Of a stretch of 64,000 nucleotides of DNA, positions 1 to 7,957 are shown in pieces. This DNA comes from Anaeroglomus sp964630775 (lineage in GTDB: Bacteria > Planctomycetota > Phycisphaerae > Sedimentisphaerales > Anaerohalosphaeraceae), in assembly GCA_964630775.1 (NCBI GenBank), contig CAZVYY010000025.1, positions 1 through 64,000 of the forward strand, read 5' to 3'. The position numbers were made by a program, and so were the translations under genes. Under the pieces are notes generated by a model, which saw only the letters and a program-made list of their open reading frames with translations, made no database searches and had not been told where the DNA came from. Each line of letters begins with the position of its first letter. Position 1 is the stretch's first letter.

Positions 1-78
1 AAGAAAATGGCAAAGGCCAAAAATATCGAATTCTTATAGCGCTGTCATACTAAGTATACCTCACATTACATTATGTTG

Positions 79-104
79 GGCAGCAGGTCACATGACCCGC
101 TGCC
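79..104. repeat. Perfectly placed inverted repeat (hairpin)
   Basis: Twelve-base arms GGCAGCAGGTCA and TGACCCGCTGCC are separated by two bases, with a single A-C mismatch. No T-run follows on either side, so it is not an obvious intrinsic terminator. It lies in an otherwise gene-poor stretch (1-661). A 104-codon open frame at 73-387 runs through it, but has no family resemblance, no ribosome site and low-quality composition, so I do not call it a gene. Confidence 0.5.
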
Positions 105-132
105 GCGTTCATCTGCGTTACTGCAAGTACTC

Positions 133-172
133 AAAAAAAACGGGGTCGCAGAGTATCTCTCTGCTGACCCCG
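133..172 (-). terminator. Probable intrinsic terminator, minus strand
   Basis: Read on the minus strand, a GC-rich stem (CGGGGTC then an inner CAGAG/CTCTG helix, positions 141-172) is followed directly by eight Ts (133-140). This is a canonical Rho-independent terminator. It would stop transcripts from the minus-strand serine hydrolase about 490 bases upstream, or a short unrecognised transcript. Confidence 0.6.
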
Positions 173-487
173 AAGTCGGCCTCTATGGAATTATCAGAAT
201 GATCCATGGCGGTGATTCAGGTATGAAAAAAACGCAGGCGTTTTCTCCCATCCCGCGTATTTCATGCCTCCGCACTCCACTTTATAGGACTATTATACAA
301 AAACTGCTCAGTCTGCGTCTATTGGGGAAACTACGTATATTGAAATTTTTCACCCTGATTTTGGGCCAAAAAATGAGGGTGCTGTAAAATTTATAAGATA
401 TCCAGAGTCGCCTACTCTTCATTTAAGCCTATGCCGACAAAGAATCTCCGGGACAACCTGCCGTCAGGGAGACAAGTCAAGGTATAC

Positions 488-559
488 AAGAATACAAGAA
501 TACAGGGATACAGGGATACAGGGATACAGGAATACAGGGATACAGGAATATAAGAATAC
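488..559. repeat. 8-nt tandem repeat, nine units
   Basis: Nine consecutive units fit the consensus ARGRATAC (mostly AGGGATAC, with AAGAATAC at both ends). The unit length is not a multiple of three, and the repeat lies outside recognisable genes, between the serine hydrolase end and the upstream terminator. Units at the edges are more diverged than those in the centre, as expected for slippage-driven growth. Confidence 0.85.
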
Positions 560-661
560 ATGTTTGGCGGGCACAGGGTGAAAAAGGGCGACCGCGGGTC
601 GCGCCCTACGGAAAAAAAGACAAGCACGGGGTGACGATGGGGCGGGCACGGGGGCCGGCCC

Positions 662-1798
662 CTACCTGGGGAGGGCATTGATGAGTGCGGCGACGACTTC
701 GTCGGAGGCGGCGAAGGCGGTGTCTCCGCCCTGGTTGATGCAGACCAGCACGGCAAAGTCCCGGCTGGGGGCGAGCCAGGTGTTGGCATAGTTCATGGTG
801 TTGGAGCCGGTATGGTTGAGGACGACCCCGCCGCCCCAGTCACGGGTGACGGCCAGCCAGCCGAGGGCGTGGTCGTCGCCAAAGGGCGGCGTGTGGAGGG
901 TGCGATAGGTATCGGGGGTCATCAGGGCGGATTTTCCCATGCCGCCGCGAAGCTGGTCGATGATAAACTTCGCCCAGTCGGTGATGCCGGCATGGACGCA
1001 GCCGGCCGGGGCCATGACCAGCGCGTTATCCATATCCGGGCCGCTGCCTTCGACGAGCGAGCCATCGGCGCGATGTCCCCACGGCTGGTCGAGTTGGCCG
1101 GGCGTTCCTACCCCGCCGAAGCCAGCGGTGGTCATGCCCAGCGGCTTAAAGAGGCTCTCGTGAATCTGGTCTTCCCAGGACTTGCCTGATATGCGCTCAA
1201 TGGCGATTCCCGCGACAACATAGCCGAGATTGGAGTAATGGGCCTGGGTGCCGGGGGTGTATTTGGGCTTTTCGGTCAGGGCCTGTTCCAGAACCGCCTG
1301 ACGCTGGCGGCGGATATCGCCGCGGGAGGCAAACGACCGCCAGTTGAGGTTTTCGGCCAGCCCCGCGTGATGCGACAGGAGCTGCAGGACGGTGACGCCT
1401 TTGAGCTGAGGATGAATGCGGTCGGCCATCTCGGGAAAAAGCTCGGCCAGCGTCGAGGTCCAGCGGACTTTTTTCTGCTCGACAAGCCGAGCGACGACGG
1501 CGGCGGTCATGGCCTTGGTATCGGAACCGAGATGCCACAGGTCATCGGATGTGACGGGGGCGGTATCCCCCCGGCGACGAACGCCGACGGCGCCGATGGC
1601 AATGATGCCGTCGCTGTTGACCACAGCAGCACAGATAGCCGGGACATTGTGTTTTTGACGAATTGGCTCCAACAGGTCAGCAATGTCTGCAACCTTTGGT
1701 TTCGGGGATTCCACAGCGACTTTGTCCTGAGTCTGCCCCTGGCATCCCCCGCATACGACTGCCGATACTGTGATAGCAATCAAGAGGTTATGATTCAT
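662..1798 (-). CDS. Beta-lactamase-family serine hydrolase, lipoprotein
   Basis: A 378-residue serine hydrolase of the class C beta-lactamase/DD-peptidase/esterase family. The three catalytic motifs are present: S92-D-T-K95 (SxxK nucleophile motif), Y188-S-N190 (YxN) and H329-T-G331 (the KTG equivalent). A hydrophobic N-terminus ends in a Cys at residue 19 (sequence VCGGC), suggesting a lipoprotein facing the periplasm. The family includes esterases, D-aminopeptidases and penicillin-binding-like proteins, and the substrate cannot be told. It lies 42 bases downstream of the GH32 gene on the same strand, so the two may share a transcript. Confidence 0.85.
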   Translation of the reverse strand: MNHNLLIAITVSAVVCGGCQGQTQDKVAVESPKPKVADIADLLEPIRQKHNVPAICAAVVNSDGIIAIGAVGVRRRGDTAPVTSDDLWHLGSDTKAMTAAVVARLVEQKKVRWTSTLAELFPEMADRIHPQLKGVTVLQLLSHHAGLAENLNWRSFASRGDIRRQRQAVLEQALTEKPKYTPGTQAHYSNLGYVVAGIAIERISGKSWEDQIHESLFKPLGMTTAGFGGVGTPGQLDQPWGHRADGSLVEGSGPDMDNALVMAPAGCVHAGITDWAKFIIDQLRGGMGKSALMTPDTYRTLHTPPFGDDHALGWLAVTRDWGGGVVLNHTGSNTMNYANTWLAPSRDFAVLVCINQGGDTAFAASDEVVAALINALPR

Positions 1799-1840
1799 TG
1801 CTGTATTCCTGTCTGTGCCGAATCCGCACCCCGCGGATTG

Positions 1841-3991
1841 TTACGGCCAGATGGATTTTAGCTGATACACATCCAGTTTTTCAACAAGAATCTCGCCTTG
1901 GCCGGCACGGAATTGCAGCGAGTCGGGACGCAGGGGCAGGTTGACGCCAAGCGGCATATAGATCCGGCCATTGTTGGCGAAGATTTCAATGCTCATGCGG
2001 TCAACCAGCACTTCGAGTCGGATTTTGCCGTCGATGGGCGCCAGCGGAGCGGATTTATCGAGGCAGGTCAACTGCTGCTTTGCGGCGTCATAGACGATGG
2101 GCGTATCGCGGATAACCAGCGAGCAGGATTGGGCATCCTGGGGCCTGAACGCGGCGATGATGTGGAAGAGTTCGCCCTTGATGTCGGCCAGGGGATTGTC
2201 GCCGGGTTTGACGGTCAGATTAGTCTTTTGCCAGTGCTGCTGATGGAGGCTTTGGATTTCACGAATGGGTTCGGTGAACATCCGGATGCCGTCAGGGGTC
2301 GTCCGCAGGGTCAGCGTGACCGGAAATAAGATCATCTGATTGAAGGGCATATCGGGCATATTGATTCTGCCCCAGCCCATCTGTACGCGACGGCCATCCG
2401 AGGCCGGCATATCGTTAAATGTCTGAGAGGCATAGAAGCAGTTGCCGTATTCAAATTTGAGCAAGCCCGTATCTGGAACAAACCGCGTCCCGTCAAACTG
2501 ACCCATTTTATAATCACCGCTGGCTCCATAGACAACCCACCTGGTGTTTGCCGGGTTGCCATCCACCGGCAATTCAAACAGTTCCGGACATTCGAAGAAT
2601 CCATCCACATCACTTTGCTTGTGCCATGTTTTCAGGTCGGAGGAGTTAAAAATCGACAGCGTCGAGCCATCGATCCACAGAATCATAATCCATTTGCCGG
2701 TCGGTTCATGCCAGAAGACCTTGGGGTCGCGGCTGCCGTCGACAATCTTGTCGATGACAGGATTGTGTTCGTATTTGATCCAGGTCTTGCCGCCGTCATT
2801 GCTGTATGCCATCGACTGGGTGAAGGGCTTGCCCTGCGACATCGGGTTATTGCCGCCGGCGGAGGTGTAGAACGCCACGATAGTTTTTTCGTCTCCCCTC
2901 TGAAGGCCGGCAGTGTTGTTGTAATCCACGACCGCCGAGCCGGAATAGATGGTGCCCAGTACATCGGGATGAAGGGCGTTCGGCCATTCCTGCCAGTGCA
3001 CCATATCAGTACTGACGGCGTGGCCCCAGGTCATATTGCCCCAGTTCCAGCCGTAGGGATTGTGCTGATAGAACAGATGATACCGGCCTTTGTAATAGAC
3101 CATGCCGTTGGTGTCGTTGAGCCAGCCGCGCCGGCTGGAGAAGTGGAACTGCGGGCGCAGCGCTTCGCGGTAGAGGGTGTCCTGGCCGGGGAAAGTGTCG
3201 GCGTGAGTGACGGCGTCAAAGCCGGTCTTCCAGGCCGAGTCATAGCGGTCGATCTGGAGGGCGCCCTGCTTGCCGGCAAATTCGCTGACATCCAGAAAGA
3301 CCCAGAAATCCGGGTCTTCGGGGGCGATTTCAATCTGAAATTCGCGTACGCACTGCTGATCGATAAACAGGCGAACCAGGCGGTTTGCAGCACCAGTCTT
3401 GACGGGGAAACTCAGATATTTTTTCTGCAGGTCGAAGATGCGTTCTTTATTGGCAATGACCTGATGGGGAACATTGCTCTGAACAATGTGGTCCACGTTG
3501 ATATGGCCCCATCCGCCGGTGTGCTGGTCGATAATCTGAATCCGGACGGTCTGGCCGGCCAGTTCGCTGACATTCCATGACTGCCAATCGAGTTGTTCGG
3601 AGCCGCCGGGGGCGGTGTTGGGACCGGCTGCGGTACGGACGACTTTGCCGTCGGCCAGCAGGTTCATACAGGTCTGGCGCGGGTGACCGCCGCCGCCGAT
3701 GAGAAAATTGATAAAATTGCGTTCGATTTTGAAGGCCGGCGAGGTCAGGGTGCCCGTTGTGCCGTCACCCTGATAGAAGGTATTGACCAGGCCTTTGCCT
3801 TTGAAGCCGGAGACCTGCATCTGGTTGGGCAGGGTTCCGCGGGCGGGGCCGGGACCGAAGGCCTGGCCGGTGGCCTGCCAGTCGCCGTAGGTATCGCCTT
3901 CGAAATCGGCGACGAGAATATCCCCACCGGCAGCCGTGGCCGGAATAACACATAACAGCATCCATACAAAACACGTCAACAATGAATTCAT
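1841..3991 (-). CDS. GH32 fructan hydrolase (levanase/inulinase type), secreted
   Basis: A 716-residue exported glycoside hydrolase of family 32, predicted to cleave beta-fructans or sucrose. A signal peptide covers about residues 1-21. An N-terminal beta-rich domain (about 24-172) resembles the accessory domain seen on secreted levanases. The five-bladed catalytic domain starts near 282 with WLNDTNG (nucleophile D293), followed by R421-D-P (transition-state stabiliser) and E467-C-P (acid/base). A C-terminal beta-sandwich follows. An AGAGGA ribosome site precedes the ATG. The gene lies 57 bases after the end of the redox operon, so read-through is possible, but its function looks unrelated. 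Confidence 0.92.
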   Translation of the reverse strand: MNSLLTCFVWMLLCVIPATAAGGDILVADFEGDTYGDWQATGQAFGPGPARGTLPNQMQVSGFKGKGLVNTFYQGDGTTGTLTSPAFKIERNFINFLIGGGGHPRQTCMNLLADGKVVRTAAGPNTAPGGSEQLDWQSWNVSELAGQTVRIQIIDQHTGGWGHINVDHIVQSNVPHQVIANKERIFDLQKKYLSFPVKTGAANRLVRLFIDQQCVREFQIEIAPEDPDFWVFLDVSEFAGKQGALQIDRYDSAWKTGFDAVTHADTFPGQDTLYREALRPQFHFSSRRGWLNDTNGMVYYKGRYHLFYQHNPYGWNWGNMTWGHAVSTDMVHWQEWPNALHPDVLGTIYSGSAVVDYNNTAGLQRGDEKTIVAFYTSAGGNNPMSQGKPFTQSMAYSNDGGKTWIKYEHNPVIDKIVDGSRDPKVFWHEPTGKWIMILWIDGSTLSIFNSSDLKTWHKQSDVDGFFECPELFELPVDGNPANTRWVVYGASGDYKMGQFDGTRFVPDTGLLKFEYGNCFYASQTFNDMPASDGRRVQMGWGRINMPDMPFNQMILFPVTLTLRTTPDGIRMFTEPIREIQSLHQQHWQKTNLTVKPGDNPLADIKGELFHIIAAFRPQDAQSCSLVIRDTPIVYDAAKQQLTCLDKSAPLAPIDGKIRLEVLVDRMSIEIFANNGRIYMPLGVNLPLRPDSLQFRAGQGEILVEKLDVYQLKSIWP

Positions 3992-4048
3992 AGATGTTCC
4001 TCTGGCAGGCTCATTTTTTGAGTCCGCGGGTGAATACCTGTTTTGCTG

Positions 4049-5623
4049 TCAGCGGGGCAGATTTGAGATTGCCCCCGTTGGACAGATTTTGATACATTCG
4101 TCGGCACAGGCCCCAGACAGGCTCTGAGCCAGTAATCCATGCAGGGGGACGGCGATTTCGGTCTCAAAGCCGCGGCCGGCAAATGCAAGCCCTTTCTGGT
4201 CGGCATACTTGCGTGCGGTCTGGACACACAGGCCGCATAAAATACACTTGCCCTGCTCAAACACAAGGCCATACGGCGTCGTCTGGCGTGTGAAAGGTTT
4301 GCGATGGCCTTTGTAGGTCTGCTGACGAACATGATGCTGTTCGGCCAGGTTGCGAAGGACGCAGGCGTCCTTTTTCAGGCAGTCACAGCCGAGGCATCGT
4401 TTTGATTCCATCACGGCATCGGCGGGTGACAATCCATCGCCGGCTTTAGGTGCTGTACGCCGCGGGCCGGGTTCGGCGGCTGTAAGAAACTGCTGCATTT
4501 CGCCTTCGGCAAGCTGACCCAGGCGACTGTTAAACCGTTCGTGGACGCCCGTAACGGCTTTGCCGGATAAAAATTGCACAATCGATATGGCCGCTTCTTT
4601 GCCATCGGCAACCGCCCGGACGGCCAGGCGTCTGCGGCCAATGGCCTCACCGCCGGCGAAGAACTTATCCTGACCAACCCGATAGGTCTTCGAGTCCACC
4701 TTGATTCCCTTGTCGGTTGCCTCAAATCCCAAAGCGTTGATATCCGTTTTGCCGACGGCCGCAAATACCGCATCAAATTCCGAAGCAAGCTGCTGGAAAG
4801 AAAGCGTCCGGCCAATCTCAACACTGCCGCGAAATTCTATCCCCGGCAGCGACAGCAGGGTATCGATTTCGGCCCTGAGCACCTCCGGCGGCAAGACAGC
4901 TTTGTCTATCGTCGTCAGCATTCCGCCCGGCTGGGGATTCTTATCAAAAACAACCGACGCCACCCCTGCAACGGCCAGATAATACGCCGCGGCCAGTCCG
5001 CATGGCCCGGCGCCAACAATAGCCACCTTTTTGCCGGTCAGTGGTTTGCACTGGGGCTGATACGGTTTCCCCGAGGCCAAATCCCAATCGGCAACAAAGC
5101 GTTTCAAAAGGCAAATCGATACCGCCGCATCATGCCCGGCCCGGCGGCAGACTTTTTCACAGGGGGCCGGACAGATTCGACCCAGAATCGCGGGCAGGGC
5201 AATATCGGCCTTAATGGTCGCAATCGCCTGGTCGAGTTGGCCGGTGGCAATCTGCCGCAGCATCTGGGGGATATCCATCTCGGCCGGACACCCCCGCTGG
5301 CAAGGCCCCTGACAATCGCCGGCGTGTTCACTGAGCAGCAGGGCAAGAGCCGATTGCCGCGCGGCCAAAACCTGCGGCGTATCCGTGCGAACCCGCATGC
5401 CTTCCTGAGCCAGGGCCCCGCACGAGGGAATCAGCGATCCCGACCGTTCCATCGCCACAACACAGACCATGCAGCTTGTCGATGGTGTGCAGCCGGGCTT
5501 ATAGCACATGGTGGGAATTGCAATGCCCAGCTTTGCCGCCGCCTGCAGGACCGTCGTTCCCCGTTCCACATGGACATGATGGCCGTTAATGGTCAATTGA
5601 ATTTGGTTATCATGATGCGTCAT
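4049..5623 (-). CDS. 2Fe-2S / GltD-like FAD / 4Fe-4S protein lacking the NAD(P)H domain
   Basis: A 524-residue cytoplasmic redox protein built from three parts. Residues 1-70 are a plant-type 2Fe-2S domain of the NuoG/HydA N-terminal kind (C40, C45 or C51, C54, C68). Residues about 95-370 resemble the glutamate synthase small subunit: a Cys-rich Fe-S region (GDCQGPCQRGCP, GRICPAPCEKVC) and an FAD Rossmann motif VGAGPCGLAAAYYL near 200. A C-terminal ferredoxin-like region has CILCGLC and CADECIKICP. Between the FAD half and the closing motif FFAGGEAIGRRR, the roughly 150-residue pyridine-nucleotide domain of GltD/NfnB is absent. It is the last gene of the operon, four bases after the NuoE-HydB fusion. 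It probably accepts electrons from that subunit; the acceptor is unknown. Confidence 0.8.
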   Translation of the reverse strand: MTHHDNQIQLTINGHHVHVERGTTVLQAAAKLGIAIPTMCYKPGCTPSTSCMVCVVAMERSGSLIPSCGALAQEGMRVRTDTPQVLAARQSALALLLSEHAGDCQGPCQRGCPAEMDIPQMLRQIATGQLDQAIATIKADIALPAILGRICPAPCEKVCRRAGHDAAVSICLLKRFVADWDLASGKPYQPQCKPLTGKKVAIVGAGPCGLAAAYYLAVAGVASVVFDKNPQPGGMLTTIDKAVLPPEVLRAEIDTLLSLPGIEFRGSVEIGRTLSFQQLASEFDAVFAAVGKTDINALGFEATDKGIKVDSKTYRVGQDKFFAGGEAIGRRRLAVRAVADGKEAAISIVQFLSGKAVTGVHERFNSRLGQLAEGEMQQFLTAAEPGPRRTAPKAGDGLSPADAVMESKRCLGCDCLKKDACVLRNLAEQHHVRQQTYKGHRKPFTRQTTPYGLVFEQGKCILCGLCVQTARKYADQKGLAFAGRGFETEIAVPLHGLLAQSLSGACADECIKICPTGAISNLPR

Positions 5624-5626
5624 TGC

Positions 5627-7957
5627 TCAAGACTCCACATCCACGGCTTTGGCCGGGCAGACCGCTTTGCAGGTTCCGCACCGCACGCATTTTTCGTGCT
5701 GGATGCGATGCTTGCGGTACGGCTCGGGCGTGATCGCCTCGACCGGACAGCGCTGGGCACACAGCGTGCAGCCGATGCAGTTATCATTAATTACATAACG
5801 AATCAGCCCTTTGCACTTGCCCGCCGGGCAGCGGCCATGCTTGTGGGCCTCGTATTCCTCGCGGAAATAGTGCAGCGTCGATAAGACCGGATTGGGCGCG
5901 GTTTTTCCCAGCCCGCACAGACTGCCGGATTTAATCTGCTTAGCCAGGGCTTCCAGTGCATCGAGGTCACACGGTTTGCCCTCGCATAAATCCGTCAGCA
6001 TCTCCAGCATCCGCTTGGTGCCGACGCGGCAGTAGGTGCATTTACCGCAGGACTGGGCCTGAGTGAATTCCAGAAAATAGCGGGCGATATCGACCATACA
6101 GTCATTTTCGTCCAGCACAACCATGCCGCCGGAGCCCATCATAGCCCCCACCGACAGCAGGGATTCATAATCAATCGGTGTATCGGCCAGGGACGCGGGC
6201 ACACAACCGCCGGACGGTCCGCCGATCTGGACGGCCTTGAATTTCGCTCCACCGGCGACACCGCCGCCGATTTGTTCGACGATGTGGCGAATGGTCATGC
6301 CCATCGGCACTTCAATCAGCCCGCCGCGAGCGACTTTGCCGGTCAGGGCGAAGACCTTGGTGCCCTTGCTGCCGGCGGTGCCGATGGATGAATACGCCCC
6401 GGGTTCACTGCGGAATATCCACGGAATCGCGGCATAGGTTTCAACGTTATTAATCAGCGTGGGCTTGTCCCACAGGCCTTCTTCGGCCGGGTATGGCGGA
6501 CGCAGAGACGGCATCCCGCGTTTGCCTTCAATCGATGCCAAAAGCGCCGTTTCCTCGCCGCAGACAAACGCCCCGGCCCCTTCCATAATCGACAGCTTCA
6601 AATCCCCCAGCAGGCCGCGCTCGTGACAAATCTCAATCGCGGCCCGAATCCGCTGAACTGCCAGTGGGTACTCGGCCCGAATATACAGCACGCCTTCTCG
6701 GGCACCGATAGCCCTGGCGGCAATGGCCATCCCTTCCAGCACACGGTAAGGATAGCTTTCCAGAATCATCCGGTCCATGAACGCACCGGGGTCGCCTTCG
6801 TCGCCGTTGCAGACAATATATTTTGGATTGCCGGGGGCCTGCCGGGTAAGCTGCCATTTGCGGCCCGTCGGAAAACCACCACCGCCCCGCCCGCGCAGGC
6901 CGGACTCGATAACCCGCTCAATAATCGCATCGGCAGACATCCGGCTGGCCTGCTGCCAGCCCTGCCACCCCTGATGACGCAGGTATTCATCCATGTCCAG
7001 CGGATTGAGCCGTCCGCAGTATTCCGTGGCGATTCGCTGCTGGCCGCCGAGGAAGGTGCAGATTTCCCCATCCCGCACGGCACGCTGAACCAGCGGTTTG
7101 GAGTCGCTTTCGAGCAATCCATCGAGCGCATCATCCGCGGCCATCCGCAATCGACGCCACAGTCCTTTGGGCTTGAAATGCCGTTTGACAATCCGCCCGG
7201 CCTCCGCAGCCGAAACCTTGGTATATAAAATATCGCCGCTGGTTTTGGCAGACGCAGGGTCCACAATTTCCACCAGCGGGGTTTGATGACACATGCCCAC
7301 ACAGCCGACGGGCTTGATGACCACGCTGTCGGACAGGCCCATCTTTGCGACGGTCTGATCCAGCTGCCTGCGGACATCCATACTGCCGCCGGCCACACAG
7401 CAGGAGCCGACGCCGATTCGCAACTCCACCGGAGCTTCTACAACCGTCTTGCTCTGGCCGTTACCCGATGACGAGGATTCAGCATCGCCTTCACGCAGGG
7501 TGGCTTCCAGAATCTCATGCACGGCCTCGGGACGCACCGGGCCATAGACCTTGTGATCCACCTGCACCACCGGCGCCAGCGTACAGCAGCCTAAGCATGC
7601 AATCTTTTCGACGGTAAACAGAAAATCCCTGTCGGTGTCTTTGTCCGGGTCGATTTTTAACTGCCGTCGGAAGGCCTCATAGACCCGCTCGGCTCCCTTG
7701 ACATGGCAGGCGGTGCCGACACAGACCCGGACGGTATGCTTGCCGGCCGGAGTGAGACGAAACTGGTCATAGAAGGTCGCCACACCCCAGATGTCGGCAT
7801 GACGAATCCCCGTCCGGCGGCAGACATCCTCAATTGCCTCGGTCGGCAGATAGCCATACTGCTGCTGAATCGCCTGCAGGATGGCCAGCGTCTTTTCCTG
7901 GCCGGTGCCGGTACGGGTCAGAATCGCCTCAATCGGTTTTAAATCACACTGCGGCAC
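5627..7957 (-). CDS. NuoE-HydB fusion: NADH-oxidising FMN/Fe-S subunit
   Basis: A 776-residue fusion of the NuoE/HydC and NuoF/HydB subunits of NAD(P)H-dependent hydrogenases and complex I. In order: a NuoE domain (about 1-145; 2Fe-2S cysteines in CVGTAC and CLGCC); a Ser/Gly linker; a second thioredoxin-like 2Fe-2S domain (about 170-265; GSCC, GCVGMC); an NADH/FMN NuoF domain (about 310-690; GLRGRGGGGFPTG, CNGDEGDPGAF, GAGAFVCGEET); a SCGKCTYCRVG 4Fe-4S site; and two C-terminal 4Fe-4S motifs (CIGCTLCAQRC, CVRCGTCKAVC). The GTG start at 7957 overlaps the upstream stop (TAGTG) and has a GGAAGG ribosome site. No hydrogenase catalytic subunit is nearby, so the partner is probably the GltD-like protein. 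Confidence 0.88.
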   Translation of the reverse strand: MPQCDLKPIEAILTRTGTGQEKTLAILQAIQQQYGYLPTEAIEDVCRRTGIRHADIWGVATFYDQFRLTPAGKHTVRVCVGTACHVKGAERVYEAFRRQLKIDPDKDTDRDFLFTVEKIACLGCCTLAPVVQVDHKVYGPVRPEAVHEILEATLREGDAESSSSGNGQSKTVVEAPVELRIGVGSCCVAGGSMDVRRQLDQTVAKMGLSDSVVIKPVGCVGMCHQTPLVEIVDPASAKTSGDILYTKVSAAEAGRIVKRHFKPKGLWRRLRMAADDALDGLLESDSKPLVQRAVRDGEICTFLGGQQRIATEYCGRLNPLDMDEYLRHQGWQGWQQASRMSADAIIERVIESGLRGRGGGGFPTGRKWQLTRQAPGNPKYIVCNGDEGDPGAFMDRMILESYPYRVLEGMAIAARAIGAREGVLYIRAEYPLAVQRIRAAIEICHERGLLGDLKLSIMEGAGAFVCGEETALLASIEGKRGMPSLRPPYPAEEGLWDKPTLINNVETYAAIPWIFRSEPGAYSSIGTAGSKGTKVFALTGKVARGGLIEVPMGMTIRHIVEQIGGGVAGGAKFKAVQIGGPSGGCVPASLADTPIDYESLLSVGAMMGSGGMVVLDENDCMVDIARYFLEFTQAQSCGKCTYCRVGTKRMLEMLTDLCEGKPCDLDALEALAKQIKSGSLCGLGKTAPNPVLSTLHYFREEYEAHKHGRCPAGKCKGLIRYVINDNCIGCTLCAQRCPVEAITPEPYRKHRIQHEKCVRCGTCKAVCPAKAVDVES

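Noticed and set aside
73..387. Open frame of 104 codons in the first 400 bases
   Set aside because: No ribosome site, no recognisable motif, and it runs through two strong hairpins including a terminator for the other strand.
412..789. Minus-strand frame of 125 codons over the 8-nt repeat
   Set aside because: It is the translation of a minisatellite (repeating PVSLYPCI pattern) fused to shadow sequence of the serine hydrolase.
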